From positions 54,822,792 through 54,886,791 of the forward strand of contig OX359267.1 in the NCBI GenBank assembly GCA_947179155.2: a DNA stretch of 64,000 nucleotides, in the 5' to 3' direction. A model generated the notes under the pieces. The model was given only the letters and a program-made list of their open reading frames with translations, searched no databases and was not told where the DNA came from. Of this stretch, positions 10,722-23,482 are shown piece after piece. Each line of letters begins with the position of its first letter. The first letter of the stretch is position 1. The translations under genes and the position numbers were made by a program. The DNA comes from Hedera helix (taxonomy: Eukaryota; Streptophyta; Magnoliopsida; Apiales; Araliaceae).

Positions 10722-12039
10722 CTACTAAAAATCTGACGGGGTTAGTTGTGGGCCCAGAAACGGCTAAGATTTAGAAAGAGAGAGAGACAGAGGAAGAGAG
10801 AGAAACTGTTTGGGAGACTGTGGCCCCTGGTAAATGAAATCCGCTTAACGGACGTTAGTGCACGTGTAAACTCTCTCATGTTACCCTTGCCTTCACACGC
10901 GAAACGCTCACCCTTTACCATGATTTTTCAATAAAGTTAATTCCGTTCCGTACGCATCTCCGTTCCCGGTACCTTTCCTCGTGTATTTTATTTGTTGTTT
11001 TATTTTATGTTTCTCTTTCAATTTTTTTTTTCTAATTACATTTTGGTCCTCTACATTCTAGATTATGTTCAGACTGCTCTAAATATATTTTTTCATTTGA
11101 CAAATCAGTTACTTCTAATCTTCTTTTTTTTAGCATATTCCTTTGGTTCATGTAATATGTTAGTTTATCAAACATTCATCAACACTTTAGAGTAAATTTA
11201 GAATATTTAACATTATTCTCAACACAATAAAGATAAAACATAAAAAGTAATGAATAATAATATTGGCATGAACAATAAATTTTATTAACGAGTTTTTAGT
11301 TTTGAAAAAATAATGATGAGTTAAATATAATGACTATAAATGATACACTTGTACTTTTGATTACTTTTAATTATGTTATTATAGATCAATCATATTAGGC
11401 GCATATGTTGTCTTATCGTTGCAAATATTTATCACGTGACAACGACAATTTTGTTTGACGGTAGACACGTTACATGAAATGAAATCGATGTATTTCAATT
11501 AGAATCATCCCATCAATGCACAATATTCTTATTTGAGTAGTGTAACAATTGTGATTTAAAAAATTGTGACTAAAAAATTTACAACTAAAAATTCTTCTAC
11601 AAATAAAACCGAGTGTATGTAAGAATTTCGATAATGTAATGCCACTAAATTTGATGAATTCTCTCACTAGTTATATAGAAATGAAATTTCTTTAACTTCA
11701 TAAAAAATGAATAATAATAATAATAATGTCATTAACGTGATGGTCAAAAAAACCTTAGCAAGCGATCGCGTCAACCCATTGCCCAAGTACTTAATTTTTT
11801 CTTCCTTTTAAATCTTAAAATATAACCAACAAAAAATAAGATTACTTGTATAATTTATTAATTTAATACGAAATTACCTATATTTGAATTAATTCTAAAA
11901 AATACTTTAAAATTAAAATATAAAATATTATTTTGCTTTAAAGTATTTTTTTTAAAAAAACAACATATCCAAACACGCTACCTTCTAACTACACGTTAAT
12001 ATATATTTTCTTCTCTTGCCATAAATTGTAGATGCAATA

Positions 12040-12051
12040 TGGTATCAGAGC
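12040..12051 (+). other. retroelement primer-binding-site relic
   Basis: TGGTATCAGAGC is an exact 12-base match to the iMet-type primer site used by plant LTR elements, preceded by GATGCAATA. No clear LTR could be delimited upstream and no gag-pol follows, so it is at best the scar of an old element. Confidence 0.4.
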
Positions 12052-13548
12052 GATTCAGTACAAGTATCAATAACCATATTTTAAGTTTTAAGTCTTTTTT
12101 TTAATTATATATCATTGACAGTTATTCGAATTAACCTTATATTCATCGAATTCTCCTTTTATACCTCTCACCTTTATTTAGTTTCCTTACTTAAATTGGA
12201 TAATAATAATCATAGATATGATCTCAAAATTTAACATTTTCTCCCATGTAAAAGAAAGAGAGAGTATCAACTAAGCGTTTAGCAATTAAGCTTGGGTAAT
12301 AAGTTTGATTTTAAGGCATCTTTAATTAGAAAAGGAAGTTGACAAATTGACCAAAAAGTCAAGAAAAGTTAATCTTAAAGATTTTTCTTTTGGCCTTGGA
12401 AGTCGAAACTAATACCACTACTAATCTTAAACTCCTTCTCATCTCTAACTAAATAAAACAACAATTTCTCATTACCCGATCGCATCCCACGTGGCAGAGA
12501 TTTCTTTCAACCGACTGGACAATTTCTACAACCTCAGTTGAGATTTAAGAATGCTGAAACTTTTTCTTTTCTTTTTTTAAATTTAAACCATGTAAAAATA
12601 CTTAATTTCTCATATTTAAATAATCAAATATTCCTTCTTAAGTCTATTATTTAATTAAAAGATAATTAACGGGATAAAAACTAGAGGAATTGCTTTTATT
12701 TCATTAATATGTCCTTGCCGTAAAAATAGTGTGACTCACCACTATCATCATAATACAAGCTAATTGCAAAGTTAGAGAAGATTTGTCCAAGTAAAATTAA
12801 TAACCTTATATTCACATTTTTGTCATGATAATTTTTTTTTATATATATAAACAGTTTAAAAGGTTGAAATGTATTAAAATTGTAATATATTACAAAATAT
12901 GAAAAAATTATGACAAGAAAAATATAATTAGGAAGAAGACCAGTCATAACAATAATTAGTAGACATTACATATATTTCTAAAAAAAAATCATTTAATACT
13001 TTTATTTTAACATTTTTTTTATCAGGTGATATTAGAGAGTTTATTTTTTTGGTCTCAAAAAGTATCTCATTTAATACGTTACTCTTTTTTATTTTGTAGC
13101 TATGAATAGAAAAAAAATATTGACTTTTTTAAATAAGTAAAAGAATTTAAAGAAGATATTCAATCCACATGAATAAAATTTTTAATTGTCAATTTTGTGA
13201 ATAAATGTTAATGATAAACTATTTTAAAGAGATGTATAATAAGTGAGATATTTTTATAATTTTATCTAATTTAATATATTTTATAATTATAATTTGATAT
13301 AAATTTAATTTGTGGTAACATATAGCACGACTCCGGGTTCTACCTCAATGTCAAAATGTTCTTTCCTATTTTTCTGATGTCTTTTAAAAGAAAAATACTT
13401 TTTAAAAAGAGACCAAATGTGATATGTTGTTCCAAAATTGCAGTTAGTTTTTTCTACCCTTTTCCGTGGTTGGGTGTGCACCAGATCCAAAAGTAACCCA
13501 TTAGGGCTTTAACCATACCACATTACCATGCACTTAACCCAACTCTTA

Positions 13549-13834
13549 TGCTATATTTGGTTAAGAGAATATAATGAATAAAAAAATAGAACAAAAAAAT
13601 AGTTTATTAGATGATCAGTTTGGAGAATAAATCATTCCAAAAGAATAAAAATTCATTCCTCATTTTAATTTTTATTCCATGTGAGATAAGTGGGATAAAA
13701 TTCATTTCAATAGAATAAATATGTATTATAATTTTACCATCATATCAAACCACTCATTCCCACCAACAATTAAATATACACTTAAAATCATTCTATTTAT
13801 TTCTCTATTTTATTCTTTCAATCCAAACGTAACA
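13549..13834. mobile_element. Tourist-like (PIF/Harbinger-type) MITE, 286 bp
   Basis: The ends are inverted repeats: TGCTATATTTGGTT on the left and, on the other strand, TGTTACGTTTGGATT on the right. Direct TTA repeats flank the element at 13546-13548 and 13835-13837. TTA target-site duplication, small size and AT-rich noncoding interior fit Tourist-like MITEs. Confidence 0.6.
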
Positions 13835-15963
13835 TTAGGGTTAATTTTGCAGTTGGTGAAAAATGGTTAAGCAAAAAAATTGTTCAATAATATCATATTA
13901 TGTCGTCGCTTAAATTATGTTAAGAGGTAAAAGGTAACATTCGGCAACTTTATTCAAAAGCATTATTTTGAGAATGGAACTTTAATTTGGGAATCAATAC
14001 GGGTACGTACATAATAATGCATAGACTGGTTTGTTTTCTGAGCAGATATTGTAACTTGGACTTCCCTTCCCGGCCTCCCTAGCTAGAAAACTTCCAATTA
14101 ATTCCGTCATGCAATTAGTTCACACTTCACCGACAAGGGATAGTACAGTAATAAAATAGATACTAAAACTAAAATGGAGTAGATACGTGCATTCAGCAAA
14201 TTGATGTAAATGTAATAACTTGTCATGTTTCATGAAAAGCATGCATGATATGTCTTCAAAAGCATTAAACAGTAAAAGGCTCCGTTTAATTCGAACCCTT
14301 AGCTACCACACAACTACATATAGTAAATTAAAATGTACCCAAAGCCTATTTGGAATTCAAACTGAAATAACAGAAACCGCCACTAGAACATTCAAGCCTA
14401 ATACTCTTCACCTTCTTCCTTTTCTCCTTCAACAGCCTCTGCACCAACTTCCTCATAATCCTTCTCTAAAGCAGCTAAATCCTCGCGAGCTTCTGAAAAT
14501 TCCCCTTCTTCCATCCACTCCCCGACGTACCAATGCATAAAGGCACATTTGGCATACATGAGGTCGAACTTGTGATCAATCCTTGAAAATACCTCTGCAA
14601 CGCTTGTGGAGTTAGAGATCATACAAACAGCTCTCTGGACCTTGGCTAAGTCCCCACCAGGAACAACCGTTGGCGCTTGGTAATTTATCCCACACTTGAA
14701 TCCAGTTGGGCACCAATCCACAAACTGAATGGTTCTCTTTGTTTTAATTGTGGCCACTGCTGCATTCACATCCTTTGGCACCACATCCCCGCGGTACATC
14801 AAACAGCATGCCATGTACTTGCCATGCCTAGGGTCACATTTTGCCATCATGGACGATGGCTCGAATGCACTGTTTGTTATTTCTGCTACTGAAAGCTGCT
14901 CGTGATAAGCCTTTTCAGCAGAAATAACTGGGGCATAGGACGAAAGCATGAAATGAATTCGCGGGTAAGGGACTAGGTTGGTTTGGAATTCAGTAATATC
15001 CACATTCAGAGCACCATCAAAACGAAGAGAGGCAGTTAAGGACGAAATTACCTGCAACAATAAAATTCTAGGGACGTGCATAAATATCTTACGTACACGG
15101 GCAGAAGCAATGTTCATTTTCAGGACTTTGAGGCCACTTTATTACCAATGAACGGGTCATACATATATATTAATTCTATGCTCTCGCGCTCTAGCTAGTT
15201 ACTCGTTAGTTATAATATTTCAAGTGATTTTAACTTGATACCTGTGGCACCAATCTATTGAGGTTGGTTTAGGTTGGTCTTTCAATGCTTAGGGATCTGC
15301 GGCAAAGGTCATAAATGGCCTCATTGTCGAGAAGTGCTGCTACATCAGTGTGCTCAAGAAGGGAATGAGTGGACAGAACACTGTTGTAAGGCTCAACAAC
15401 GGAAGTTGAAACTTGAGGAGATGGATAAACAGTGAACCCAAGCTTCGATTTCTTTCCATAGTCGACGGAAAGTCTTTCAAGGAGTAGAGAGCCAAGGCCT
15501 GAGCCAGTTCCACCACCAACAGCATGGAAAATCAAGAACCCCTGTAATCCAGTGCAATTGTCTGTAAGCTTCCTGATGCGGTCTAGGCACTGATCCACGA
15601 TCTCTTTCCCAACTGAATGCAGAAAATAATGAATTAATAATTTCTAAATTGATCATAAATGCATTTCTTTTTTCAAGGTTCATAATCTGTCACATGACAA
15701 GGGAGGGCTTGCTTTCCTTTCATTTCACTAGCCCGGCAAAAAATGAGCTTGAATTGGGGTTTTTTTTTTTTTTGTTGCTAAATTGTAATTTGTATTAAGA
15801 AGAAGCATATACACTTTCAATGGGCATACCCGCGAAAACTATAGCAGTCACATCAAATTACAGACCGATTGATGCCAATGCTATAGAAGCAAATCAAAGT
15901 TGTCAAATCCTCAAATAAGGGAATTTGTCTACATATTTTGAAATTTTTTTAAAAGAAAGGATA

Positions 15964-16219
15964 ATTCTTGGGGACCGGTCCTAGCGACCGGTCCAAAAAA
16001 TATTTTTTATTTTTTTTACTCTTAAAATATCTATAAGATCTATTTTGATAAAAAAAATTTATAGAATTCAATAATATAGGTATAATTTGGATATATGTAA
16101 ATAATAATGTTAAACAATTTATACAATACTGTTATTTACATGCATCCAAATTATACCTAAATTACTGAATTCTGTATAAAAAAAATATCAAAATAAATTT
16201 TATAAATATTTTAAGAGTA

Positions 16220-16297
<78 letters not shown>

Positions 16298-16327
16298 AAC
16301 GAGTGGCTAGAACCTGTCTAAGGACTC
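15964..16327. mobile_element. foldback MITE in the tubulin intron
   Basis: The left arm starts TTCTTGGGGACCGGTCC. The right arm, read on the other strand, starts TCCTTAGACAGGTTCTAGCC. Both continue into matching blocks (ACTCTTAAAATAT, TATTTTGATA, GGTATAATTTGGAT, TATTTACAT) in inverse order, so the whole element is a long imperfect palindrome. A TA microsatellite has expanded in the right arm. There is no coding potential. Confidence 0.65.
16225..16293. repeat. (TA)n microsatellite, about 34 units
   Basis: An uninterrupted TA run inside the right arm of the foldback element. Confidence 0.9.
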
Positions 16328-19300
16328 TAAAAGAAAGCAATCTGCATTTCACAAATTTAATGCATTTGTGAGATGTAGACTGTTTGAATTGGTTTTGAGT
16401 TGCATAAAATAGTTATAGGTCGATCATATAGCCTATATTTAATATAAATTATGTGATTTGAGTTCAAATGGTTATGGTCCAATCCAAGTCTACCTATATT
16501 TGCCAAATGTATTCTTTTAGTCAAAGGCCCGCAGCTCAACAAATGTAATGGCTCCTCCAAATTCGGTTGCAGCTTCCTGCAAATGTGTTATTAAAATTTT
16601 TATTATTATATATATATTTTTAATTTTTTTGAAACAGACCTCCTACGGTTGCAGAAAAAGTAATACTCTCTGTTTTAATATTAAAATTAATACTTTTAAA
16701 AAATATTAATTTAGAATATTTTAAACTTTTATTAATATAATTATGAATATTAAAGTCTATCTTAAAAATACTATTAATTATGACATATATTGTATTTATA
16801 ATAGACTTTTTTTTATGGAACAAAAGAATTTTCAACAAGGCAGATCCTTTTTATTTATTTTTATCTTTTTTGGGAAAATAAAAACAATACCAAAAGGTAT
16901 GAATTCAAATTTAAATAATATCTCAGAATAGTCTACTACCACGTAATCTTTTCTTATATATCTACTAACTGGGTTCTTTATTAATTTTTGCAGCATAAAA
17001 GAAAAAGGCGGAAACGAATTTTTCGAAGAATATGGAAGAAAAAAAATGTCAGATTTTTTTAACCAAGCTAAGCTTCGTTCCAGTTCTATAAAAAATAACA
17101 GGACACGTGGCAAAATTCTAGGACGTGGGACAATAAATGGAATATATGCTGGATAGCTCATTTGGAGTCCGTACAGATCAAAACTATAGTTAACTAAGTT
17201 GAAAACTAAATAAATTGGGATGCGTCAAAACTAGTTTTAACTCATATTTCTAATTTATAATATGGGTTTAAAATTAAATCAACTCATAACATAAAAAACT
17301 AGTTAATCAACATAATAAGACTAAATAGTTTTAATTAATTAAATGATTCTCAACCTAAATCGCGAAGTCTACATTTCATCAAGTAAGAAAAACTAATGTG
17401 TTAGTATTCAAATTCAAAGTCACAATTGGGCAAGCAATTAATGAATAATATAAACAACACAATTCATCATTACGGACAAATTGCCAATATTCAGGAACGT
17501 ACCATGTGAACAAGAAGGTTCATCTATGTGACCAACTGACCATCCAATTGAACGACCACCACCTTTTTTATTTTTATGTTAGTAACCAATGTGCTATCAT
17601 TATACTTTCACCGGTACTTTTTTTTTTTTTTTTAAATAGAAATTCTTAGTAAAAGTGGTACATTTTTATTTATTTTTACTTCTTTTCTTTTCGGATGAAG
17701 GCAGCACAAGGTAACACTTTGATGACATTGCTTATTTATATTGGATATGGTAATTTTTGGCCTTTCAAGTAACGTTACCCGCCCTTGTAGCAAATATAAA
17801 TAAGGCACGGAATGTGGTTAACCAGTAATAGCATAATTAACACAAAATACAAGTAGTAATTAAAGGAGAAATTAATGTTACTAGTGTAGTGGCCACGAGC
17901 AAATTTATTGGCAGCATCTTCTTTGCCACTGATGAGTTGTTCGGGGTGGAACAACTGGCGATACGCCCCTGTCCGAACCTCATCAACCACAGTGGGCTCT
18001 AGATCTACAAATAGCGCTCGTGGTACGTGTTTTCCAGCACCCGTTTCGCTGAAAAATGTGTTGAAGGCATCGTCTTCTCTTCCCATGCTCTTGTCCCTCG
18101 CCATTTGTCCATCAAGGCTATGTACGTGACAAGAAGAAGAAGAAGAAGAAGAAGCAAAATCATTCAAAAATTAAAAAGATAAAATAAGTGAAATAAGAAA
18201 AGGGCAAATTTATGGATGGATACCTGAATGCCATGTTCAAGGCAGTAAAGCTCCCAACATGCATTTCCTACTTGAATTCCAGCCTGACCAATGTGGATTG
18301 ATATGCATTCCCTCATTCTCTCTTTCTGCCCACTTCCAAACACAAATCAATTAACAAATAATAATAATTAATCTTTATCACTATCTATAAACAAACATAG
18401 AGAACAAGAACGTGGGACTAGTTGATTTTCAACTGTTTTGGAACTGAATATAATAATATATTTGCAGTTTGTTTATGAAGTGCTGCATATAAAAATCCGG
18501 CATAATCGCTAGTCAAACAACAATTCGCCGCTTAAGTAGCAGAAGAAATTCGGTTTCTCTATTCCGTAGGATTGGGCTTCAGCTGGGCCTGGGCCTGGGC
18601 CTTGTTCTTCTATTGTATAGATAACCGGTGCCAGGTAGTTTCTTATGCGTATGTTGCGTAAGACATATGGGCTTGGTTCTATCAGCTTCGGTCATAATAC
18701 CAAATTTACATTTAACAGGTTAGCCCACTAGACAGGAAGCTTCTGCTTTTCGTTTTGGGCTGATTGGAGGTTTTAGCGAGTTAAAAATATATAGAGACGA
18801 GTACACAAACTTTAAGCTTAGGCTCTTCAATAAATCGAAAAAGAAGTGACGAAAGTTTGAGAGAGAAGACAATGAAATAGAGTAAATTGATATTTTTTTT
18901 TTATTAAAATATAATATTTTTCATAAATAGTGAATGAAATCGTATTCATGTGAGAAAAATATACGTGGAGATATCAAATCCTAAAAATAAAAATAAAAAC
19001 CTAAAAATATATGTGTCCACAATTGTAATTAATTAAATCACATTCTAGGACTGTAAATTATTTTTTCTTCATTGCACTTTGCTCTTGAGTCTTGAGTAGT
19101 TTAAGACAGAAAGGAAAATTCAAAAGAAAAGGAAAAAAACTTTATTACATGCATTTCACTAATTTCTATTTTCTTTTCTCTTCATTTTTAAAATCACCCA
19201 AACTTGCACAATGTATTTCAGTCCATGTTTTTGTTCTTGTTTACTTTTTTCCACCTGATTCGTGAGAATCGATATTTTGGAAGACTACATGATAACCAAG

Positions 19301-20445
19301 CATTAATTATATTATATTATATTAATTGTGTCAATGATCGATCTTGATCTCATAGGTACGTACATAGGGATATATCAACCGTGCCTTAGTAAAATGCCAA
19401 AACGTATTAATTTTAGCTCCACTTGCCGTGCAACTTGATTAAGATTTTTTTGTAAAGAAAATAATAAATAATTAAAGATTTTTTATTTAATTATTTATTG
19501 ATGGCATGACCATGATATATGGCCAACTAGTTGGTTGAGTGAGGGGCTGAATAAGGATGGATGAATACAGTCTGTTCCCATGTATGAGACATTCCAGTAC
19601 ACTGTTATAGTTTAACCTGAAATTCTGTACGAGATTTTGGAGGACCAATCTGATAACAATACTGTCAGGCCATATTGATTACCATAATTCAACTTGCATT
19701 ACATTTACAGTTTACTTAATACAAAGAGTTGGTACAATTGACAACTTTTTTCAATTAATCTCGTTTGATTATTACTAGTACTTAATAAATTATTAGTGAT
19801 TCAGTTCATTATTTGAGATTGACTAGTATACAGCCAAGCAATTATTCGGTCCATTTCGAACAACACCTTTTGGCCATATATTAAATTCAATTTGAAATTA
19901 AGTCCTCGCCAAAAAAAATATTATTAATACTTTGCGATGATCGAGTTTGAGTCAGAGAGGGAGGGGGAGAGTTCAAATGAAAAGAAGAATACTAGTTTCA
20001 TTTCAAAATATATACAACTAGCGGACACCCGTGCTTACGGCACTGCACCACTGCCTGTTACTTATTACGTAGTGAGTGTGTTGTGGAGAAGGAGAAGGAG
20101 AAGAAGAAGAAGAATGAAAAATGAAGAATAAAGAATGAAGAAGACAAACTAAGCTGAGATATAAAACTAATGAACGGTGAGATTTATCTCATTTTTTGAA
20201 CGGTTTAGATCAATAGATGAGGTGAGCGGGAGTTTTATAATATTCAAAAACCATTCTGTTTTGTTATTATAGATTAAGATTTATCATTTTTATATATATT
20301 TTAAAAAGAAATAATTTTATATTTTAAAACAGATTGAGTGAAACATAAAAGCGTTCATGAGAATTGAGAATGTTGGTACCTATACGTAATCTTCCTTTAA
20401 AATTAAATTCTTTAATTAAAATTGTTCACCTTAGGCCAAGCATGC

Positions 20446-20953
20446 ACAGTAGGCTGACTTGGCCTGACATGTTTTGGTCATTGACTAAGTTCGGCCTTGA
20501 CTTTTGAGCCTGTGAGTTGGGTCAAGCCGAACTTCTCAACAAAATTGTGGATTGCTAAAGCTTGCGGGCAGAGCTTCACAAGGCTCCTCCGATTCTTATT
20601 CCTTATTAAAAAAAATACTTTCAGTAAACTATATAAGAATAGAATAACAAATATTTTATTATCAACCATCAACTTCAATGCCATTAAAAAAAAAATATTT
20701 TAATATAGTATATGTGTATTGAATGTATCTTCCCCAAGTAGATTTTTAACAGACCAATTGGGGCTTGCGGGCAGGGCCGAGCTTTTAGTCAGGCCAGACT
20801 TTAGGTTAGGCTGGACTTTTACATATAAATAGCAATCTGTTGAAGACTTGTAGGTTAGTTCAAGCTGACCTAAACCTTAATCAGACCGAGCTTTAATCAA
20901 ATCGGGCTAGATCAACTTACGGACTATGACTTTTTGTTTATGTCTACCTACCT
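20446..20953. repeat. possible degenerate DNA-element relic
   Basis: The segment is less AT-rich than its surroundings. It repeats a theme of GGCCTGA, GGCCGAGCTTT, AGGCCAGACTTTAGG and related words on both strands, typical of decayed plant TIR elements. The ends are not definable, so this is tentative. Confidence 0.3.
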
Positions 20954-23482
20954 TGGGCCATGAATTTTTATTTGGGGTTACAGTAGAACATGCATGTCGA
21001 TCCCTTCGGTGGGATATGATACTTAATTTCTTTTATAAACTTACGTTGGTGTTATGTTATCAATTTTTTAGCCAAGGCAAAATATTTTATTAATTGAAAA
21101 TATGAAATTTCAAAAAAACTAACTGATTACGATCGCATTAATAACACAATTTATAGAACAACTTTAAAACTTCAAAGTTATTTCTTCAACCGGACATATA
21201 GAGAAAATCCGATCTAACTATGATTATTTGCATCAGCCAAATATAGTGCTATTTTGATATTCCAAAACACTTGGCACTGTCCCTTGTTAATGTTAACTAT
21301 ATCATTCGTAACAGTGTAAAATGAAGGAAATTATTTTTATAAAGTAGTATTTGTTGCATACTGTCTATTTTTTATAAAATAGTCCTATTTTAATTTTTTA
21401 AAGTTAATTTGAAAAATATTAAAATAATTTATTTTAATTTAATTTTAATAATATATTAAAAATTATATCAAATGTACTACTAATTAAAAAAATTATTGAT
21501 TTTAAACTTAGATAATGCATATTAAATTTAAAAAGGTCAAAATATAAGACGTAGTATAAACTAAAAAAGAAATGGGGTGGCTCGGTGGGTCCGTCACACA
21601 TTGAAACTTGGCAACTTTATCTTCTGATGTTACACTAATTTTGTACTGTAACGATCTTTCTTTTGCACTTGTATCCACGTATGGAATCAACCCATAAGAC
21701 AGAATTGTTGTCTGTTTAATTTATTCAGTCCTTATACTAAGAATTACTCACATCATGACTGCTGTGCTATAAATCATGAATGTCTCTACCATCGATGCAT
21801 GGAGAGAAGATGCTACTACATCTTTATGCTTACATAAAAATGTATATAAAAGGATCAAAAGAAAAGAAAATTTAAGTTGTAACTCTTTCAAAAATCAGGC
21901 TAATTCTCTCCATAATGAGCTAAATAATTAAGACCGTCCATTTCTCTCTGTCTCTCACTTTCTCTTGCATGTTATGGACTGGTTTTCATTAGATATATGG
22001 AGATAAAAATAATTTATGATCGAATAAATATTACATAACAGGCTAAGTTTCTATCTCCAACAATATACACATATTTATATATTGGAAGTGTTCTACTTTT
22101 ATTCTCTTTTTATTTTAAAATTAGAGATATGTTTTTTTTTTTTTCCATTCTAAAATTATAAATACATATTCAATCTCAAACTATAGTGAAATAAAATCTA
22201 ATATGCCAGTATTATATTTAAGGGAGATTGAATTCTATCATACATATCACGACTACTACATTTTTATAAATAAAATTTTCTATAAAAGTTGTTAGCTGAA
22301 AAATGCACAATCTAATTTTGAAACAAAGAGAATTAATATTTCGGCACATATATTAGATATATTTAAACATTATATTATTAATGCATCTAGCTATAACCCT
22401 TTGGATATTAGAAATGAAGTTAAGAGAAGTAAGCTGATATTTTCATATTTTTATATTATTGTCCGCCCTCCTTACATGCGAGAGATAGTTATATAAAAAC
22501 ATCATTTCCCTACGAGAAATTCATACATTATAATATTTATACACTCTTATTGTTGAACCTTAGAGATTTAGTACCTAGATTAATATAATTGCATGCATAA
22601 GGCTCGATTTTCCACTTTAATTATATCAGCCATTAAAAGTTGTTAGAATAAAATTCAAAATCGAGTTTTTAATAAATTCTCAAACCCAATTAAGTAAATC
22701 CTTATAAAATCTTTTTTGTGTTCGCATTCCTAAGCTCTGCTCCGTCCCACACCGACTAAATTGGGAGAAACATGATTTAAATTTTAATATATTTAAGGTT
22801 ATACGTTAATATGATCAATGCTTTAAAGACTTAAATAATGCATGAAAAAATAAATCACGTCTTTATGTTAGTTTAATAACGCATGCAGGTACAGAGTGCA
22901 TATGCTAAGAACTAAGAAGATCATTATATACCTTATGCTTTTGTCTCAAAGAAAATAAAGAAATCCTTCTAATTTGGAAGACCAGCCCATTGGATATATC
23001 TGACAATTAATTAGGGTTATTTCCTCGCGACTCTGAGTACAGTCTTCGCTGTTCATTGGATCTAAGCTCATGTGCCCCGAGATGCTTGCTGAACAATCTT
23101 TTTTTATTTTTTTAATTTAAAATCCCCTGGAGAGACCTAACCTCTTTATTTTAATTAATACCTGATCTTTTTAAAAAGCTCTCTGTTTTTTCTGTTGTTA
23201 ATATATAAGCAAGAACGTATTAAAAGATTCTGATACTTACTTTTTCACGCGTGTCAGACACGCACTCGATCAGTACCCAAGCTTAATGTTGATTGAAGCT
23301 TAATTTTGCATGAATTTTTTATGGTCGACTGCCTGTTCTAATAAATGGATTAGTGTTGACAATGAAGTTTGGTCGATCGGAATAATTACTTCCATAAGAA
23401 AAATCATTATATATATATATACACACACACACACATCATTTGAAGAGAAAGAATAATGAAAAATTTATGAAACAAATATAAT

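Larger units (their letters stand above)
10722..14397. other. AT-rich spacer without recognised genes
   Basis: It holds the F-box gene's upstream region, a primer-binding-site relic at 12040-12051 and a Tourist-like MITE at 13549-13834. I see no coding region with recognisable content. Short open frames here are AT-rich noise. Confidence 0.6.
15613..17881 (-). other. intron 2 of the tubulin pseudogene, 2.3 kb, transposon-laden
   Basis: The donor A|GTAACA is at 17881 and the acceptor CATTCAG ends at 15613. The phase (1) agrees with the exons. The intron holds a foldback element with an embedded TA microsatellite (15964-16327) and a small exon-like piece at 16517-16576. The open frame at 16832-17161 has no recognisable content. 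Confidence 0.7.
14398..18316 (-). pseudogene. alpha-tubulin pseudogene, four exons with introns retained
   Basis: Exons are 18316-18224 (31 codons from MRECISIHIGQAG), 18117-17882, 15612-15242 and 15051-14398. With the frame corrected it would encode 450 residues, the normal alpha-tubulin length, ending in an acidic tail with terminal EEY. It holds the GTP-binding loop GGGTGSG and the SLTASLRFDGALNVD core. Two lesions break it. Exon 2 begins CCTTGATGG after the only good acceptor, one base more than the CCTGATGG expected for Pro-Asp-Gly, so the frame hits TGA at once. In exon 3 the codon for conserved Tyr224 is TAA (15271-15269). It also has Arg402 to Cys, Gly412 to Trp and altered residues near 41-44. 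Retained introns mean it arose by DNA duplication or loss of function in place, not retroposition. An in-frame rescue of the frameshift by a downstream acceptor (ACAAG|AGC) would not remove the exon 3 stop. Confidence 0.9.

Noticed and set aside
16832..17161. 109-codon minus-strand open frame in the tubulin intron
   Set aside because: AT-rich, hydrophobic by composition, no recognisable motif or splice support.
17775..18167. Tubulin-like open frame starting MNDFASSSSSSS
   Set aside because: Its start lies in the intron (a CTT repeat) and merely reads into exon 2. The real first exon is 18316-18224.
19937..20131. Open frame ending in poly-arginine
   Set aside because: It is produced by a GAGAAG/AGAAGA simple repeat; there is no gene context.
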